Shown here one piece after another: positions 1-5,353 of a stretch of DNA of 5,353 bases. Numbering within the stretch: the first letter of the stretch is position 1; each line of letters opens with the position of its first letter. The notes beneath the pieces are model-generated. The model ran no database searches, had not been told where the DNA came from, and saw nothing but the letters and a program-made list of their open reading frames with translations. Made by a program: the position numbers and the translations under genes. This DNA is from SHZI01 sp031395645 (GTDB lineage: Bacteria > Pseudomonadota > Gammaproteobacteria > Steroidobacterales > GCA-2729495), in assembly GCA_031395645.1 (NCBI GenBank), contig JANNJM010000090.1, forward strand, positions 1-5,353, read 5' to 3'.

Positions 1-2
1 CC

Positions 3-28
3 AACAACTAAGTGTCCGGTACCTTTTT
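3..28. repeat. Third copy of the palindrome half-site, overlapping the pgeF 3' end
   Basis: These 26 bases are identical to 2721-2746, including the AACAACTAA segment, the GTGTCCGGTACC core and a T5 run. The first bases of the window (CCAACAACTAA) also match the left-arm version CCAAACAACTAA with one A missing, so the element probably continues to the left of the window, perhaps as a full palindrome. It covers the last six codons and the stop of pgeF. Confidence 0.92.
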
Positions 29-775
29 AAGCCAGATGAGGGTGGCCTGGCGGCCGGTGACGCGGTCGCGGCGGTGGGAGAAGAACCGGGCGGGTTCCTC
101 CAGCGTGCAGTAGTCGCCACCGGAGACAGCCGTTACCCCGAGCCGGCGCAGGCGCAGGCGCGCGGCGGCGTAGAGGTCGAGGCGCCAGTGCTCCGGGCGG
201 TGCACACGGAACGCCGCCTCCGCAGCAGGGTCCGCCCGCAGAAACGCGTCCCGCACATCGGCGCCCACTTCGTAACTCTCCGGCCCGATCGCCGGGCCCA
301 GCCAGGCGAGGAGCGAGTCCGCAGAGGCGCCGGCAGCCACCAGGGCTGCGACGGTTGCTTCCAGCACTCCGCCGGACAGGCCCCGCCAGCCCGCGTGGGC
401 CACTGCCACGTGCGTGCCCAGCCGATTGCAGAAGACGACGGGCAGACAGTCCGCCGTCAGCACGGCGCAAACGACACCCGCTGTGCCGGTCCAGGCCGCG
501 TCGGCTGCCACGCCAGCTAAAGCGGCCGCCGCTTCCACGACCACGGTGCCATGCACCTGCTGCAGCCAGACCGGATCAGAGGGCAAGGCCAGTTCAGCCC
601 GCAGCAGTTGCCGGTTCCGGCGCACCGCGGACGGCTCGTCGTCGACGTGGTCGCCAAGATTCAATGACGCGTACCGGCCTGAACTGACCCCGCCGGAACG
701 TGTCGTGGCGACGGCCTGCACACACGCCGGTGCCGGCCAGTCCGCCCGGATCAGCCCGGCGCCTGCGCGGGCCAC
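8..775 (-). CDS. pgeF: Laccase-domain protein PgeF/YfiH (peptidoglycan editing factor)
   Basis: A complete 255-residue protein of the DUF152/YfiH family, close in length to the E. coli protein (243). Members are cytoplasmic zinc or copper enzymes; E. coli YfiH/PgeF has been linked to correcting peptidoglycan precursor composition, and relatives act on purine nucleosides. The family motifs appear in order: TRSGGVS (about 25-31), WLQQVHG with His75, TADCLPV with Cys110, AHAGWRG with His127, GPAIGP (about 160-165), DYCT (221-224) and FFSHRRD (231-237). His75, Cys110 and His127 are the expected metal ligands. The start is GTG (773-775), with GGAGG 7 nt upstream and an N-terminus that aligns with E. 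coli. It overlaps the end of rluD by 25 nt, so the two are probably cotranscribed. Oddity: the normal family ending is around IWL; here KKVPDT plus the TAG stop are added, and these codons lie entirely in a repeat shared with 2721-2746. The family call is very secure; the exact substrate is not shown by sequence. Confidence 0.96.
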   Translation of the reverse strand: MARAGAGLIRADWPAPACVQAVATTRSGGVSSGRYASLNLGDHVDDEPSAVRRNRQLLRAELALPSDPVWLQQVHGTVVVEAAAALAGVAADAAWTGTAGVVCAVLTADCLPVVFCNRLGTHVAVAHAGWRGLSGGVLEATVAALVAAGASADSLLAWLGPAIGPESYEVGADVRDAFLRADPAAEAAFRVHRPEHWRLDLYAAARLRLRRLGVTAVSGGDYCTLEEPARFFSHRRDRVTGRQATLIWLKKVPDT

Positions 776-1764
776 GGCAGTGCCTCCAGTCGGGCGACAG
801 CGACCGCACTCCCCGCGAGCGCCGCCAGCAAGTGGCGAAAATCCTCCGGCAGCGGTGCCCGCAGATCGAGGACGGTACCGGTGCGCGGGTGCGTGAACAG
901 AATGCGTTGGGCGTGCAGGGCCTGCCTGCGAAAGCTGCGCAAAGCCAGCGTCAGTGGCTCCGACGCGCCGGCCGGTACGATCAGCCGGCCGCCATAGGCC
1001 GGATCACCGACGATCGGATGGCGCACGTGGGCCAGGTGGACGCGGATCTGGTGCGTGCGACCCGTCTCGAGCCGCACGGCCACGAAGGTGTGGTGCGGGA
1101 ACCGTGCCAGCACCCTAAAGTGGGTGACCGCCGAGCGTCCACCGAAATCCGTCACTGCCATCTTCGTGCGCTGGGTCCGGTGCCGTGAGATGGCCGCGTC
1201 GACAGAACCGCCCGCAGTCATCGGCCCGACGCACAGCGCGCGGTACTCCCGGGTGATCGCGCGGGACTCCAGGTCCCGCACGAGGTGGGTGTGGGCAATC
1301 AGCGTCTTGGCCACGATGAGCAGCCCCGAGGTGTCCTTGTCGAGCCTGTGGAGGATGCCGCTGCGGGGAAGTTCGGCCAGTGCGGGCAGGTATGCCAGCA
1401 GCCCGTTCTGCAGCGTGCCGGTGGCATTGCCGGCCCCGGGGTGCACGACGAGGCCGGGGGGCTTGTCGATGACGAGCAGGTCCGCGTCCTCAAAAACAAT
1501 GGAGAGGGCCATCGCTTCCGCACCCGGCGACCGGAGGGTGTCTGTCGGGGTTTCGTCGCTTCCTAACCGCAGTTCGATGACCTGACCTTCAGTCACCCGG
1601 GTACGGGGTTCCGGGCTTGCGCCATCCAGGCGGACGTACCCGTCGAGGATCCACTGCTTGAGGCGACTCCGCGAATAGTCCGGCAAAAGTTCGGCCAGGA
1701 CCTGGTCCAGGCGGCGCCCGGCAATGCCGGCAGGGATAGTCAGGCGATGCTGCGGAGGCTCCAT
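751..1764 (-). CDS. rluD: 23S rRNA pseudouridine(1911/1915/1917) synthase RluD
   Basis: A 337-residue RluA-family pseudouridine synthase (E. coli RluD is 326). It isomerises uridines in helix 69 of 23S rRNA, acting on the large subunit in the cytoplasm. An N-terminal S4 RNA-binding domain is visible at about residues 17-75 (RRLDQVLAELLPDYSRSRLK onward). The catalytic domain follows, with VIDKPPGLVVHPG (about 98-110) and the signature HRLDKDTSGLL (139-149), whose first Asp (Asp142) is the expected nucleophile. RTHQIRVH and HPIVGDPAYGG complete the family pattern. S4 domain, length and neighbours favour RluD over RluA or RluC. The ATG at 1762-1764 is the natural start because the S4 domain begins a few residues in; I see no clear Shine-Dalgarno before it. 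It is divergent from bamD and leads into pgeF, the order known from E. coli and Pseudomonas, where clpB often follows (outside this window). Confidence 0.96.
   Translation of the reverse strand: MEPPQHRLTIPAGIAGRRLDQVLAELLPDYSRSRLKQWILDGYVRLDGASPEPRTRVTEGQVIELRLGSDETPTDTLRSPGAEAMALSIVFEDADLLVIDKPPGLVVHPGAGNATGTLQNGLLAYLPALAELPRSGILHRLDKDTSGLLIVAKTLIAHTHLVRDLESRAITREYRALCVGPMTAGGSVDAAISRHRTQRTKMAVTDFGGRSAVTHFRVLARFPHHTFVAVRLETGRTHQIRVHLAHVRHPIVGDPAYGGRLIVPAGASEPLTLALRSFRRQALHAQRILFTHPRTGTVLDLRAPLPEDFRHLLAALAGSAVAVARLEALPWPAQAPG
783..787 (-). promoter_or_regulatory. Shine-Dalgarno of pgeF
   Basis: On the minus strand this reads GGAGG, 7 nt before the GTG at 773-775. It lies inside the 3' end of rluD and supports the non-ATG start chosen for pgeF, since the spacing is ideal and the resulting N-terminus fits the family. 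Confidence 0.75.
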
Positions 1765-1776
1765 GCGGCGCTAGGC

Positions 1777-1782
1777 TATACT
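1777..1782 (+). promoter_or_regulatory. Possible -10 element for bamD in the divergent rluD/bamD gap
   Basis: The plus strand reads TATACT, five of six matches to the sigma-70 -10 consensus, about 30 nt upstream of the chosen bamD ATG. That would give a short leader of about 24 nt. No convincing -35 box is seen at the usual distance. Read on the other strand, the overlapping bases 1775-1780 give TATAGC, which could serve rluD and would leave almost no leader. This is weak, position-based evidence only. Confidence 0.35.
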
Positions 1783-1812
1783 GCGCGCCCCGCCGGCGAC
1801 AGCGCTTTAGAT

Positions 1813-2655
1813 ATGCGTTCGATTCCGCGCCTCACAATTCCGACCCCCCTGCTTGCTATTGCCAGGCTGGTCATCCGCGCCGGATTGCTGGTCGGGCTAC
1901 TGGGCACCCTCACAGTCGGTTGCGCCGGCAAGTCGAAAGAAGAACGGGATTCGAAGTCCGACGCTTCTGCCATCTACGAACGTGGCCAGAAGGCCATGCT
2001 CTCCGGGAACTTCAGCAACGCGATTCTCTACTACGAAAATCTCGAAGCCCGGTTCCCGTTCAGCAATGAAACCAAGCAGGCGCAGCTCGACCTCATTTAC
2101 TCCTACTACAAGGACCGGCAGATCGAAGCCACCGTGGACGCAGCCACGACCTTCGAGCGGGAGAATCCGACCCACCCGCGCGTCGACTACGCACTCTACA
2201 TGCGCGGCCTGGCTTACTTTTCGGGCGAGCACAGCTGGTTTCACCGGCTGTTCAACGTGGACCTGGCCGAGCGGCCGCCGAAGAACGTTCAGGAGTCCTT
2301 CTCGGTTTTTTCGCAACTCATCCAGCGCTTTCCCAAGAGTGCCTACGCTGCGGATGCACGGCAGCGCATGCTGTTTCTGCGCAACCGTCTCGCGGACTAT
2401 GAGTTGTACGTCGCCCGGTACTATCTGAAGCGCGGCGCCTGGCTCGCAGCGGCCAATCGGGCCCGATTTGCGCTTGAGCAGTACGACGGTGCGCCGGCGG
2501 TGAAGGAATCCTTAGGGATCATGGTGCAAGCCTACGACCGCCTGGGTATGACAGAAATCGCCGACGACACCCGCCGGGTACTCGCCGCGAGCTACCCCGA
2601 AACCCTCCAGCAGCTGGCCCGCGAAGAAAAATCCCCCTGGTACAAGTTCTGGTAA
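1813..2655 (+). CDS. bamD: Outer membrane protein assembly factor BamD (TPR lipoprotein)
   Basis: A 280-residue lipoprotein of the BamD/ComL/YfiO family. BamD is the essential lipoprotein partner of BamA in the BAM complex, which folds beta-barrel proteins into the outer membrane; it sits on the periplasmic face. The N-terminus shows basic residues, a hydrophobic stretch (about 19-35) and a lipobox-like LTVGC with the lipidated Cys at 37. Tetratricopeptide repeats follow, with family hallmarks SAIYERGQKAML, NAILYYENLEARFPF, QLDLIYSYYK, NPTHPRVDYALYMRGLAYF and a conserved segment around YYLKRGAWLAAANR. The leader is longer than in E. coli (36 against about 19 residues), and the -3 lipobox position is Thr rather than Leu, so processing is likely but not textbook. 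An upstream in-frame ATG at 1747 is less likely: it would overlap the rluD start and put the possible promoter inside the gene. The ATG at 1813 lacks a strong Shine-Dalgarno. The TAA stop is the first codon touching the 98-bp palindrome. Confidence 0.95.
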   Translation: MRSIPRLTIPTPLLAIARLVIRAGLLVGLLGTLTVGCAGKSKEERDSKSDASAIYERGQKAMLSGNFSNAILYYENLEARFPFSNETKQAQLDLIYSYYKDRQIEATVDAATTFERENPTHPRVDYALYMRGLAYFSGEHSWFHRLFNVDLAERPPKNVQESFSVFSQLIQRFPKSAYAADARQRMLFLRNRLADYELYVARYYLKRGAWLAAANRARFALEQYDGAPAVKESLGIMVQAYDRLGMTEIADDTRRVLAASYPETLQQLAREEKSPWYKFW

Positions 2656-2749
2656 AAAAGGTACCGGACACTTAGTTGTTTGGTTCTTTAGTTGTTTGCG
2701 TCGCAAACAACTAAAGAACAAACAACTAAGTGTCCGGTACCTTTTTTAC
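2652..2749. repeat. 98-bp near-perfect palindrome between convergent bamD and nadE
   Basis: The left arm 2652-2700 and right arm 2702-2749 are reverse complements except for one extra G in the left arm (2682 or 2683), with a single T (2701) at the centre of GCGTCGC. The arms are AT-rich (about 39% G+C by count of the left arm) against a GC-rich background, so the element looks foreign. From outside inward each arm holds an A6/T6 tract, the core GGTACCGGACAC (or its complement), then two copies of an 11-mer, CAAACAACTAA on the right arm. A half-site of 26 identical bases recurs at 3-28. The outer edges contribute TAA stops to both bamD (2653-2655) and nadE (2746-2748). It resembles a REP/BIME or a small MITE; no transposase is present here. 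Confidence 0.95.
2654..2747. terminator. Probable bidirectional intrinsic terminator for bamD and nadE
   Basis: The palindrome would fold in RNA into a very long hairpin ending in U6 in either direction (T6 at 2742-2747 on the plus strand, and its counterpart from 2654-2659 on the minus strand). It sits directly behind the stop codons of two converging genes, where a shared terminator is expected. The stem is far longer than usual intrinsic terminators and the T tract pairs with the A tract, so termination is inferred and the repeat may have been adopted for it. Confidence 0.6.
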
Positions 2750-4386
2750 TTGTGGCGGTAGCCGGAGGTGATGGGGTAGCGCCAGTCGCGGCCAAAGGCG
2801 CGGCTTGAGATGCGGACGCCGGGTGGCGCCTGGCGCCGCTTGTACTCGGCTCTGCGCACCATCTCCAGCACGCGCGCGGCCACCGCCTTGTCGAAGCCCC
2901 GGGCGACGATCTCTTCCACGGACCGGTTTTCCAGGATCAGCGCGTCGAGAATGGGATCGAGCACCGCGTACGGCGGGAGTGAGTCGCTGTCTTTCTGATC
3001 AGGACGCAGTTCCGCGCTGGGGGGCCGGGTGATCACGCGCTCGGGGATCACCGGCGACAGCGAATTCCGGTAGCGGGCGAGCTGGTATACCAGCGTCTTG
3101 GTGCAATCCTTGATGGGCGCGAAGCCGCCAGCCATGTCGCCGTACAAAGTGGCATAGCCCACCGCCATCTCGCTCTTGTTGCCGGTCGCGAGCACCATCC
3201 GGCCCGTCTTGTTGGAGAGCGCCATGAGGAGGATGCCGCGCGCGCGGGACTGCAGATTCTCCTCGGTCGTATCTTCCGCCGAAGGCGCGGGAAGGCCGGC
3301 GAACAGTCCGGCAAGCGCAGCGCGGGCGGCTTCCACGAGGGCATCGATGGGCAGCTCCCGGTAGTCCACACCCATCTGCCGGGCCTGGGCATGGGCATCC
3401 TCGACGCTCATGGCAGCGGTATAGCGGTACGGCATCATCACGGCCTGCACCGCCTGCGGGCCGATCGCATCGACGGCAATGGCCAGGGTCAGTGCCGAGT
3501 CGATGCCACCGGACAAGCCGAGCACGACGCCCGGAAAGCCGTTCTTGCGGACGTAGTCACGCACCCCGGTAACGAGCGCACCGTAGACGCTGGCGACATC
3601 GTCCGGCAGCGGTGCCACGTCCGTGCCGACGGGCTCCACGCGCCCGCCGTCCCGGCGTACGGTGATCACCGGCAGGCAAGCCTCGAAGGCAGACGCCCGG
3701 AACACCGTTTGGCCTAAGCGATCCACCACACAGGATCCGCCATCGAACACCAGTTCGTCCTGTCCGCCAACCATGTTGAGGTAGACGAGCGGCACGCCGG
3801 TTTCCCGGGCCCGCGCCGCCAGTACCTGCTCGCGCTGGGCCTGCTTGCCGATCTCGAACGGCGAACCGTTGATGGCGAGGATGAGTTCGGCACCCGCCGC
3901 TGTCGCCCGGGCAGACGGCGCCGGCTGCCACACGTCCTCACAGATGCCGAGGCCCAGCTTCAGGCCACGGAGTTCCACGACGGTGGGTCCTTCGCCTGGC
4001 GTGAAGTAACGCTCTTCATCGAACACGCTGTAATTCGGCAGACAGCACTTGCGGTAGTTCGCCACCTGGCGGCCACCAGCGCACAACGCTACGGAATTGT
4101 AGATGTGGTGATCGGCGTACTCGGGGTAGCCAACCAGGACGGCCACCTCCCCCGCCGCCGCGGCAATGCGGCCGAGGCCTTCGCTCACCTGCCGGCGCAA
4201 GCCGGCGTGCAGGAGCAGGTCCTCGGGCGGGTAGCCGCACATGGCGAGCTCGGGGAACATCACGAGATCAGCGGCGCGGGCCGCAACGACTTCGCCGACC
4301 TGGCCCATGATGCGGGCCGTGTTCCCCGCCACGTCTCCCACCAGGAAGTCCTGCTGGGCGAGCGCGATGCGGAGGCGCCCGGTCAG
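2746..4386 (-). CDS. nadE: Glutamine-dependent NAD+ synthetase NadE (CTG start proposed)
   Basis: A 546-residue two-domain enzyme that makes NAD+ from deamido-NAD+ and ATP, using ammonia released from glutamine (EC 6.3.5.1). The N-terminal nitrilase-type glutaminase domain (about 5-250) has the catalytic triad Glu46 (FPEL), Lys113 (YRKCCLPNY) and Cys149 (GICEDVW). The C-terminal synthetase domain carries the ATP-pyrophosphatase P-loop SGGIDS (about 292-297), the block ATGNKSEMAVGYATLYGD and PPSAELRPDQKDSDSLPPY. The first standard start codon in frame is GTG at 4339-4341, but that would begin at VGDVAGN and lose the conserved first beta-strand RIALAQ, which is encoded just upstream. The CTG at 4384-4386 restores it, overlaps the sucD stop as CTGA and has GGAG 8 nt upstream. 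The gene is probably cotranscribed with and translationally coupled to sucD. Its TAA stop is formed by the edge of the 98-bp palindrome. Function is very secure; the start is likely but unproven. Confidence 0.95.
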   Translation of the reverse strand: MTGRLRIALAQQDFLVGDVAGNTARIMGQVGEVVAARAADLVMFPELAMCGYPPEDLLLHAGLRRQVSEGLGRIAAAAGEVAVLVGYPEYADHHIYNSVALCAGGRQVANYRKCCLPNYSVFDEERYFTPGEGPTVVELRGLKLGLGICEDVWQPAPSARATAAGAELILAINGSPFEIGKQAQREQVLAARARETGVPLVYLNMVGGQDELVFDGGSCVVDRLGQTVFRASAFEACLPVITVRRDGGRVEPVGTDVAPLPDDVASVYGALVTGVRDYVRKNGFPGVVLGLSGGIDSALTLAIAVDAIGPQAVQAVMMPYRYTAAMSVEDAHAQARQMGVDYRELPIDALVEAARAALAGLFAGLPAPSAEDTTEENLQSRARGILLMALSNKTGRMVLATGNKSEMAVGYATLYGDMAGGFAPIKDCTKTLVYQLARYRNSLSPVIPERVITRPPSAELRPDQKDSDSLPPYAVLDPILDALILENRSVEEIVARGFDKAVAARVLEMVRRAEYKRRQAPPGVRISSRAFGRDWRYPITSGYRHK

Positions 4387-5252
4387 CGCAGCAGCTCCAG
4401 CATGGCGCTGCCGAGTTCGGCCGGTGAGCGCACGGTGCGGACGCCAGCCTTTTCAAGCGCGGCGAACTTCGCGGCGGCCGTGCCCTCGCCGCCGGAAATT
4501 ATCGCGCCGGCATGGCCCATGCGTTTGCCAGGTGGCGCCGTGACGCCGGCGATATACGCCACAACAGGCTTGGTGACGTGCTGCTGGATGTAGCGGGCTG
4601 CGGCTTCTTCGTCGCTGCCGCCGATCTCGCCCACCATGATGATGCCGTCAGTCGCGGGATCCTGCTGGAACAGTTCCAGGCAGTGCACGAAGTTCATGCC
4701 GCGCACCGGATCGCCGCCGATGCCAACGCAGGTGGTCTGGCCGAGGCCGTTGCGCGTGGTCTGGTACACCGCCTCGTAGGTGAGCGTCCCGGACCGCGAA
4801 ACGATGCCCACCCGGCCGGGCTGGTGGATGAAGCCCGGCATGATGCCGATCTTGCACTCGCCCGGCGTGATGATGCCAGGACAGTTCGGGCCGATGAGCC
4901 GGCAGTCGTGCTCTTTGAGCGCCGCCTTCACGCGCACCATGTCGAGCACGGGAATACCTTCGGTGATGCACACGATCAGCTTCACGCCGGCGTCGGCCGC
5001 AGCAAGAATGGCGTCGGCAGCACCCGGTGCCGGCACGAAGATCACGCTGACGTCCGCGCCCGTGGCCTGCACGGCCTCGGGCATCGTATTGAAGACCGGG
5101 ATTCCCAGGTGCTCGGTACCCCCGCGGCCCGGAGTACAGCCGGCCACGATCCGGGTGCCGTACTCGATGCACTGCTGCGCGTGGAACGAACCCTGCTTGC
5201 CGGTCAGGCCCTGGCAGATGATCTTTGAATTCTTGTTGACGAGTATGCTCAT
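4383..5252 (-). CDS. sucD: Succinyl-CoA ligase (ADP-forming) subunit alpha
   Basis: A 289-residue protein, the same length as E. coli SucD. With SucC it interconverts succinyl-CoA and succinate with formation of a nucleoside triphosphate in the TCA cycle. The N-terminal CoA-binding Rossmann domain shows QGLTGKQGSFHAQQ (about 14-27) and VPAPGAADAI. The ligase domain shows GPNCPGIITPGECKIGIMPG (121-140), VSRSGTLTYEA, GGDPVRGMNF and GKRMGHAGAIISGG, in which His247 is the phosphohistidine. Glu209 of VGEIGG is the conserved acidic partner. The ATG at 5250-5252 gives the canonical MSILVNKNSKII start, with a GGGGA purine run 6 nt upstream; a longer open frame from 5303 would add 17 unrelated residues that come from the repeat. 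Its stop overlaps the proposed nadE start by 4 nt. The usual partner sucC is not visible in the 101 bases upstream, which are repeats; it may lie beyond the right edge. Confidence 0.97.
   Translation of the reverse strand: MSILVNKNSKIICQGLTGKQGSFHAQQCIEYGTRIVAGCTPGRGGTEHLGIPVFNTMPEAVQATGADVSVIFVPAPGAADAILAAADAGVKLIVCITEGIPVLDMVRVKAALKEHDCRLIGPNCPGIITPGECKIGIMPGFIHQPGRVGIVSRSGTLTYEAVYQTTRNGLGQTTCVGIGGDPVRGMNFVHCLELFQQDPATDGIIMVGEIGGSDEEAAARYIQQHVTKPVVAYIAGVTAPPGKRMGHAGAIISGGEGTAAAKFAALEKAGVRTVRSPAELGSAMLELLR
4395..4398 (-). promoter_or_regulatory. Shine-Dalgarno supporting the CTG start of nadE
   Basis: The minus strand reads GGAG here, within the last codons of sucD, 8 nt before the CTG at 4384-4386. 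Together with the CTGA stop/start overlap it forms the arrangement usual for coupled genes, except that ATG is replaced by CTG. GGAG is a common tetramer, so it is supportive rather than decisive. Confidence 0.55.
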
Positions 5253-5274
5253 GAAATTCCCCGCAGGCGCGCCC

Positions 5275-5296
5275 GTAGGAGCGCCTTCAGGCGCGA
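5275..5296. repeat. GTAG-headed REP-like hairpin upstream of sucD
   Basis: The plus strand has GTAG at 5275-5278, then GA, then the inverted repeat GCGCC-TTCA-GGCGC (5281-5294) followed by GA. A GTAG tetranucleotide before a short GC hairpin with a TTCA loop is the form of REP sequences known from Pseudomonas, Xanthomonas and Stenotrophomonas (GTAG-type REPs), which are associated with RAYT transposases. It lies 22 nt upstream of the sucD start. It is unrelated to the bamD/nadE palindrome in sequence and composition. Confidence 0.75.
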
Positions 5297-5297
5297 T

Positions 5298-5314
5298 CCC
5301 CACCGCCGGTGGGG
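5298..5314. repeat. Second GC-rich inverted repeat upstream of sucD
   Basis: A perfect 7-bp inverted repeat, CCCCACC (5298-5304) and GGTGGGG (5308-5314), with a GCC loop, starts two bases after the GTAG hairpin. It may be the second half of a paired REP unit or a weak intergenic attenuator/RNA processing structure; no T run follows on either strand, so it is not a classical terminator. Confidence 0.5.
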
Positions 5315-5331
5315 GCGGGCGGCGCGACCCG

Positions 5332-5353
5332 CGCCCCCGCCGCCGCCCCCGCC
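5332..5353. repeat. C-rich 12-bp tandem repeat at the right edge
   Basis: The 10-mer CGCCCCCGCC occurs at 5332-5341 and again at 5344-5353, giving a 12-bp period, and the array is cut by the window edge. The minus strand is correspondingly G-rich. No reading frame here resembles the end of sucC or another known protein, so it looks like low-complexity intergenic sequence. Confidence 0.5.

Noticed and set aside
700..1585. Several 90-180 residue plus-strand open frames opposite rluD and pgeF
   Set aside because: They mirror real genes, have low-complexity Arg/Ala/Pro composition and overlap one another; none shows a recognisable family motif.
1747..1812. Upstream ATG (1747) as the bamD start
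   Set aside because: It would add 22 residues without family support, overlap the rluD start codon region and displace the signal peptide from the N-terminus.
2672..2729. Repeated 11-mers as a CRISPR array
   Set aside because: The units are too short, the spacing is 4-6 bases and half of them are inverted, so there are no spacers; this is internal structure of a palindrome.
2652..2749. Palindrome as a pure assembly inversion artefact
   Set aside because: The arms are not exact copies (one extra G), they fit precisely between two intact genes, and an independent half-site copy occurs at 3-28; read-level data would still be needed to exclude it fully.
4512..5228. A 238-residue open frame on the plus strand opposite sucD
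   Set aside because: It is antisense to a full-length, motif-complete sucD, is rich in His, Arg, Ala and Asp as expected of a shadow frame in GC-rich DNA, and shows no domain or ribosome binding site.
5253..5303. Longer sucD starting at 5303
   Set aside because: The extra 17 residues are encoded by the REP hairpin and are absent from SucD proteins; the ATG at 5252 gives exactly the canonical length and has a purine-rich ribosome binding site.
5253..5353. The end of sucC just upstream of sucD
   Set aside because: None of the three minus-strand frames in these bases resembles the SucC C-terminus; they read as Gly/Arg/Ala/Pro low complexity from repeats.

Overview
The window (high G+C, roughly two thirds by eye) looks like chromosome from a gammaproteobacterium. 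Two things point there. The divergent pair bamD / rluD-pgeF is the arrangement known from Escherichia coli (yfiO / rluD-yfiH) and Pseudomonas. All five proteins also match the housekeeping forms of that class along their full length. I cannot name a genus. No phage, defence, CRISPR, tRNA or rRNA feature is visible.

Layout, left to right. (1) 8-1764, minus strand: rluD (23S rRNA pseudouridine synthase), overlapping at its 3' end the downstream pgeF (laccase-domain, peptidoglycan editing factor). (2) 1765-1812: short divergent intergenic region with a possible promoter. (3) 1813-2655, plus strand: bamD, an outer-membrane assembly lipoprotein. (4) 2652-2749: a 98-bp, almost perfect AT-rich palindrome filling the space between the convergent genes bamD and nadE; its two outer edges form the stop codons of both. 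(5) 2746-4386, minus strand: nadE (glutamine-dependent NAD+ synthetase), translationally overlapped by the upstream gene sucD (4383-5252, succinyl-CoA ligase alpha subunit). (6) 5253-5353: non-coding leader of sucD with a GTAG-headed REP-like hairpin, a second GC-rich hairpin and a C-rich 12-bp tandem repeat running off the right edge.

The genes are ordinary core functions: ribosome modification, cell-envelope maintenance, NAD synthesis and the TCA cycle. The unusual material is the repeats. The half-site of the 98-bp palindrome (26 identical bases) occurs a third time at 3-28, at the 3' end of pgeF. There it encodes the last six residues and the stop codon. Thus all three gene 3' ends that face this repeat end inside it, which suggests a mobile REP/MITE-like family that docks at gene ends and serves as terminator and stop-codon donor. 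A second point is that nadE has no standard start codon for its conserved first beta-strand. The best start is a CTG that overlaps the sucD stop as CTGA, with a GGAG Shine-Dalgarno 8 nt upstream.
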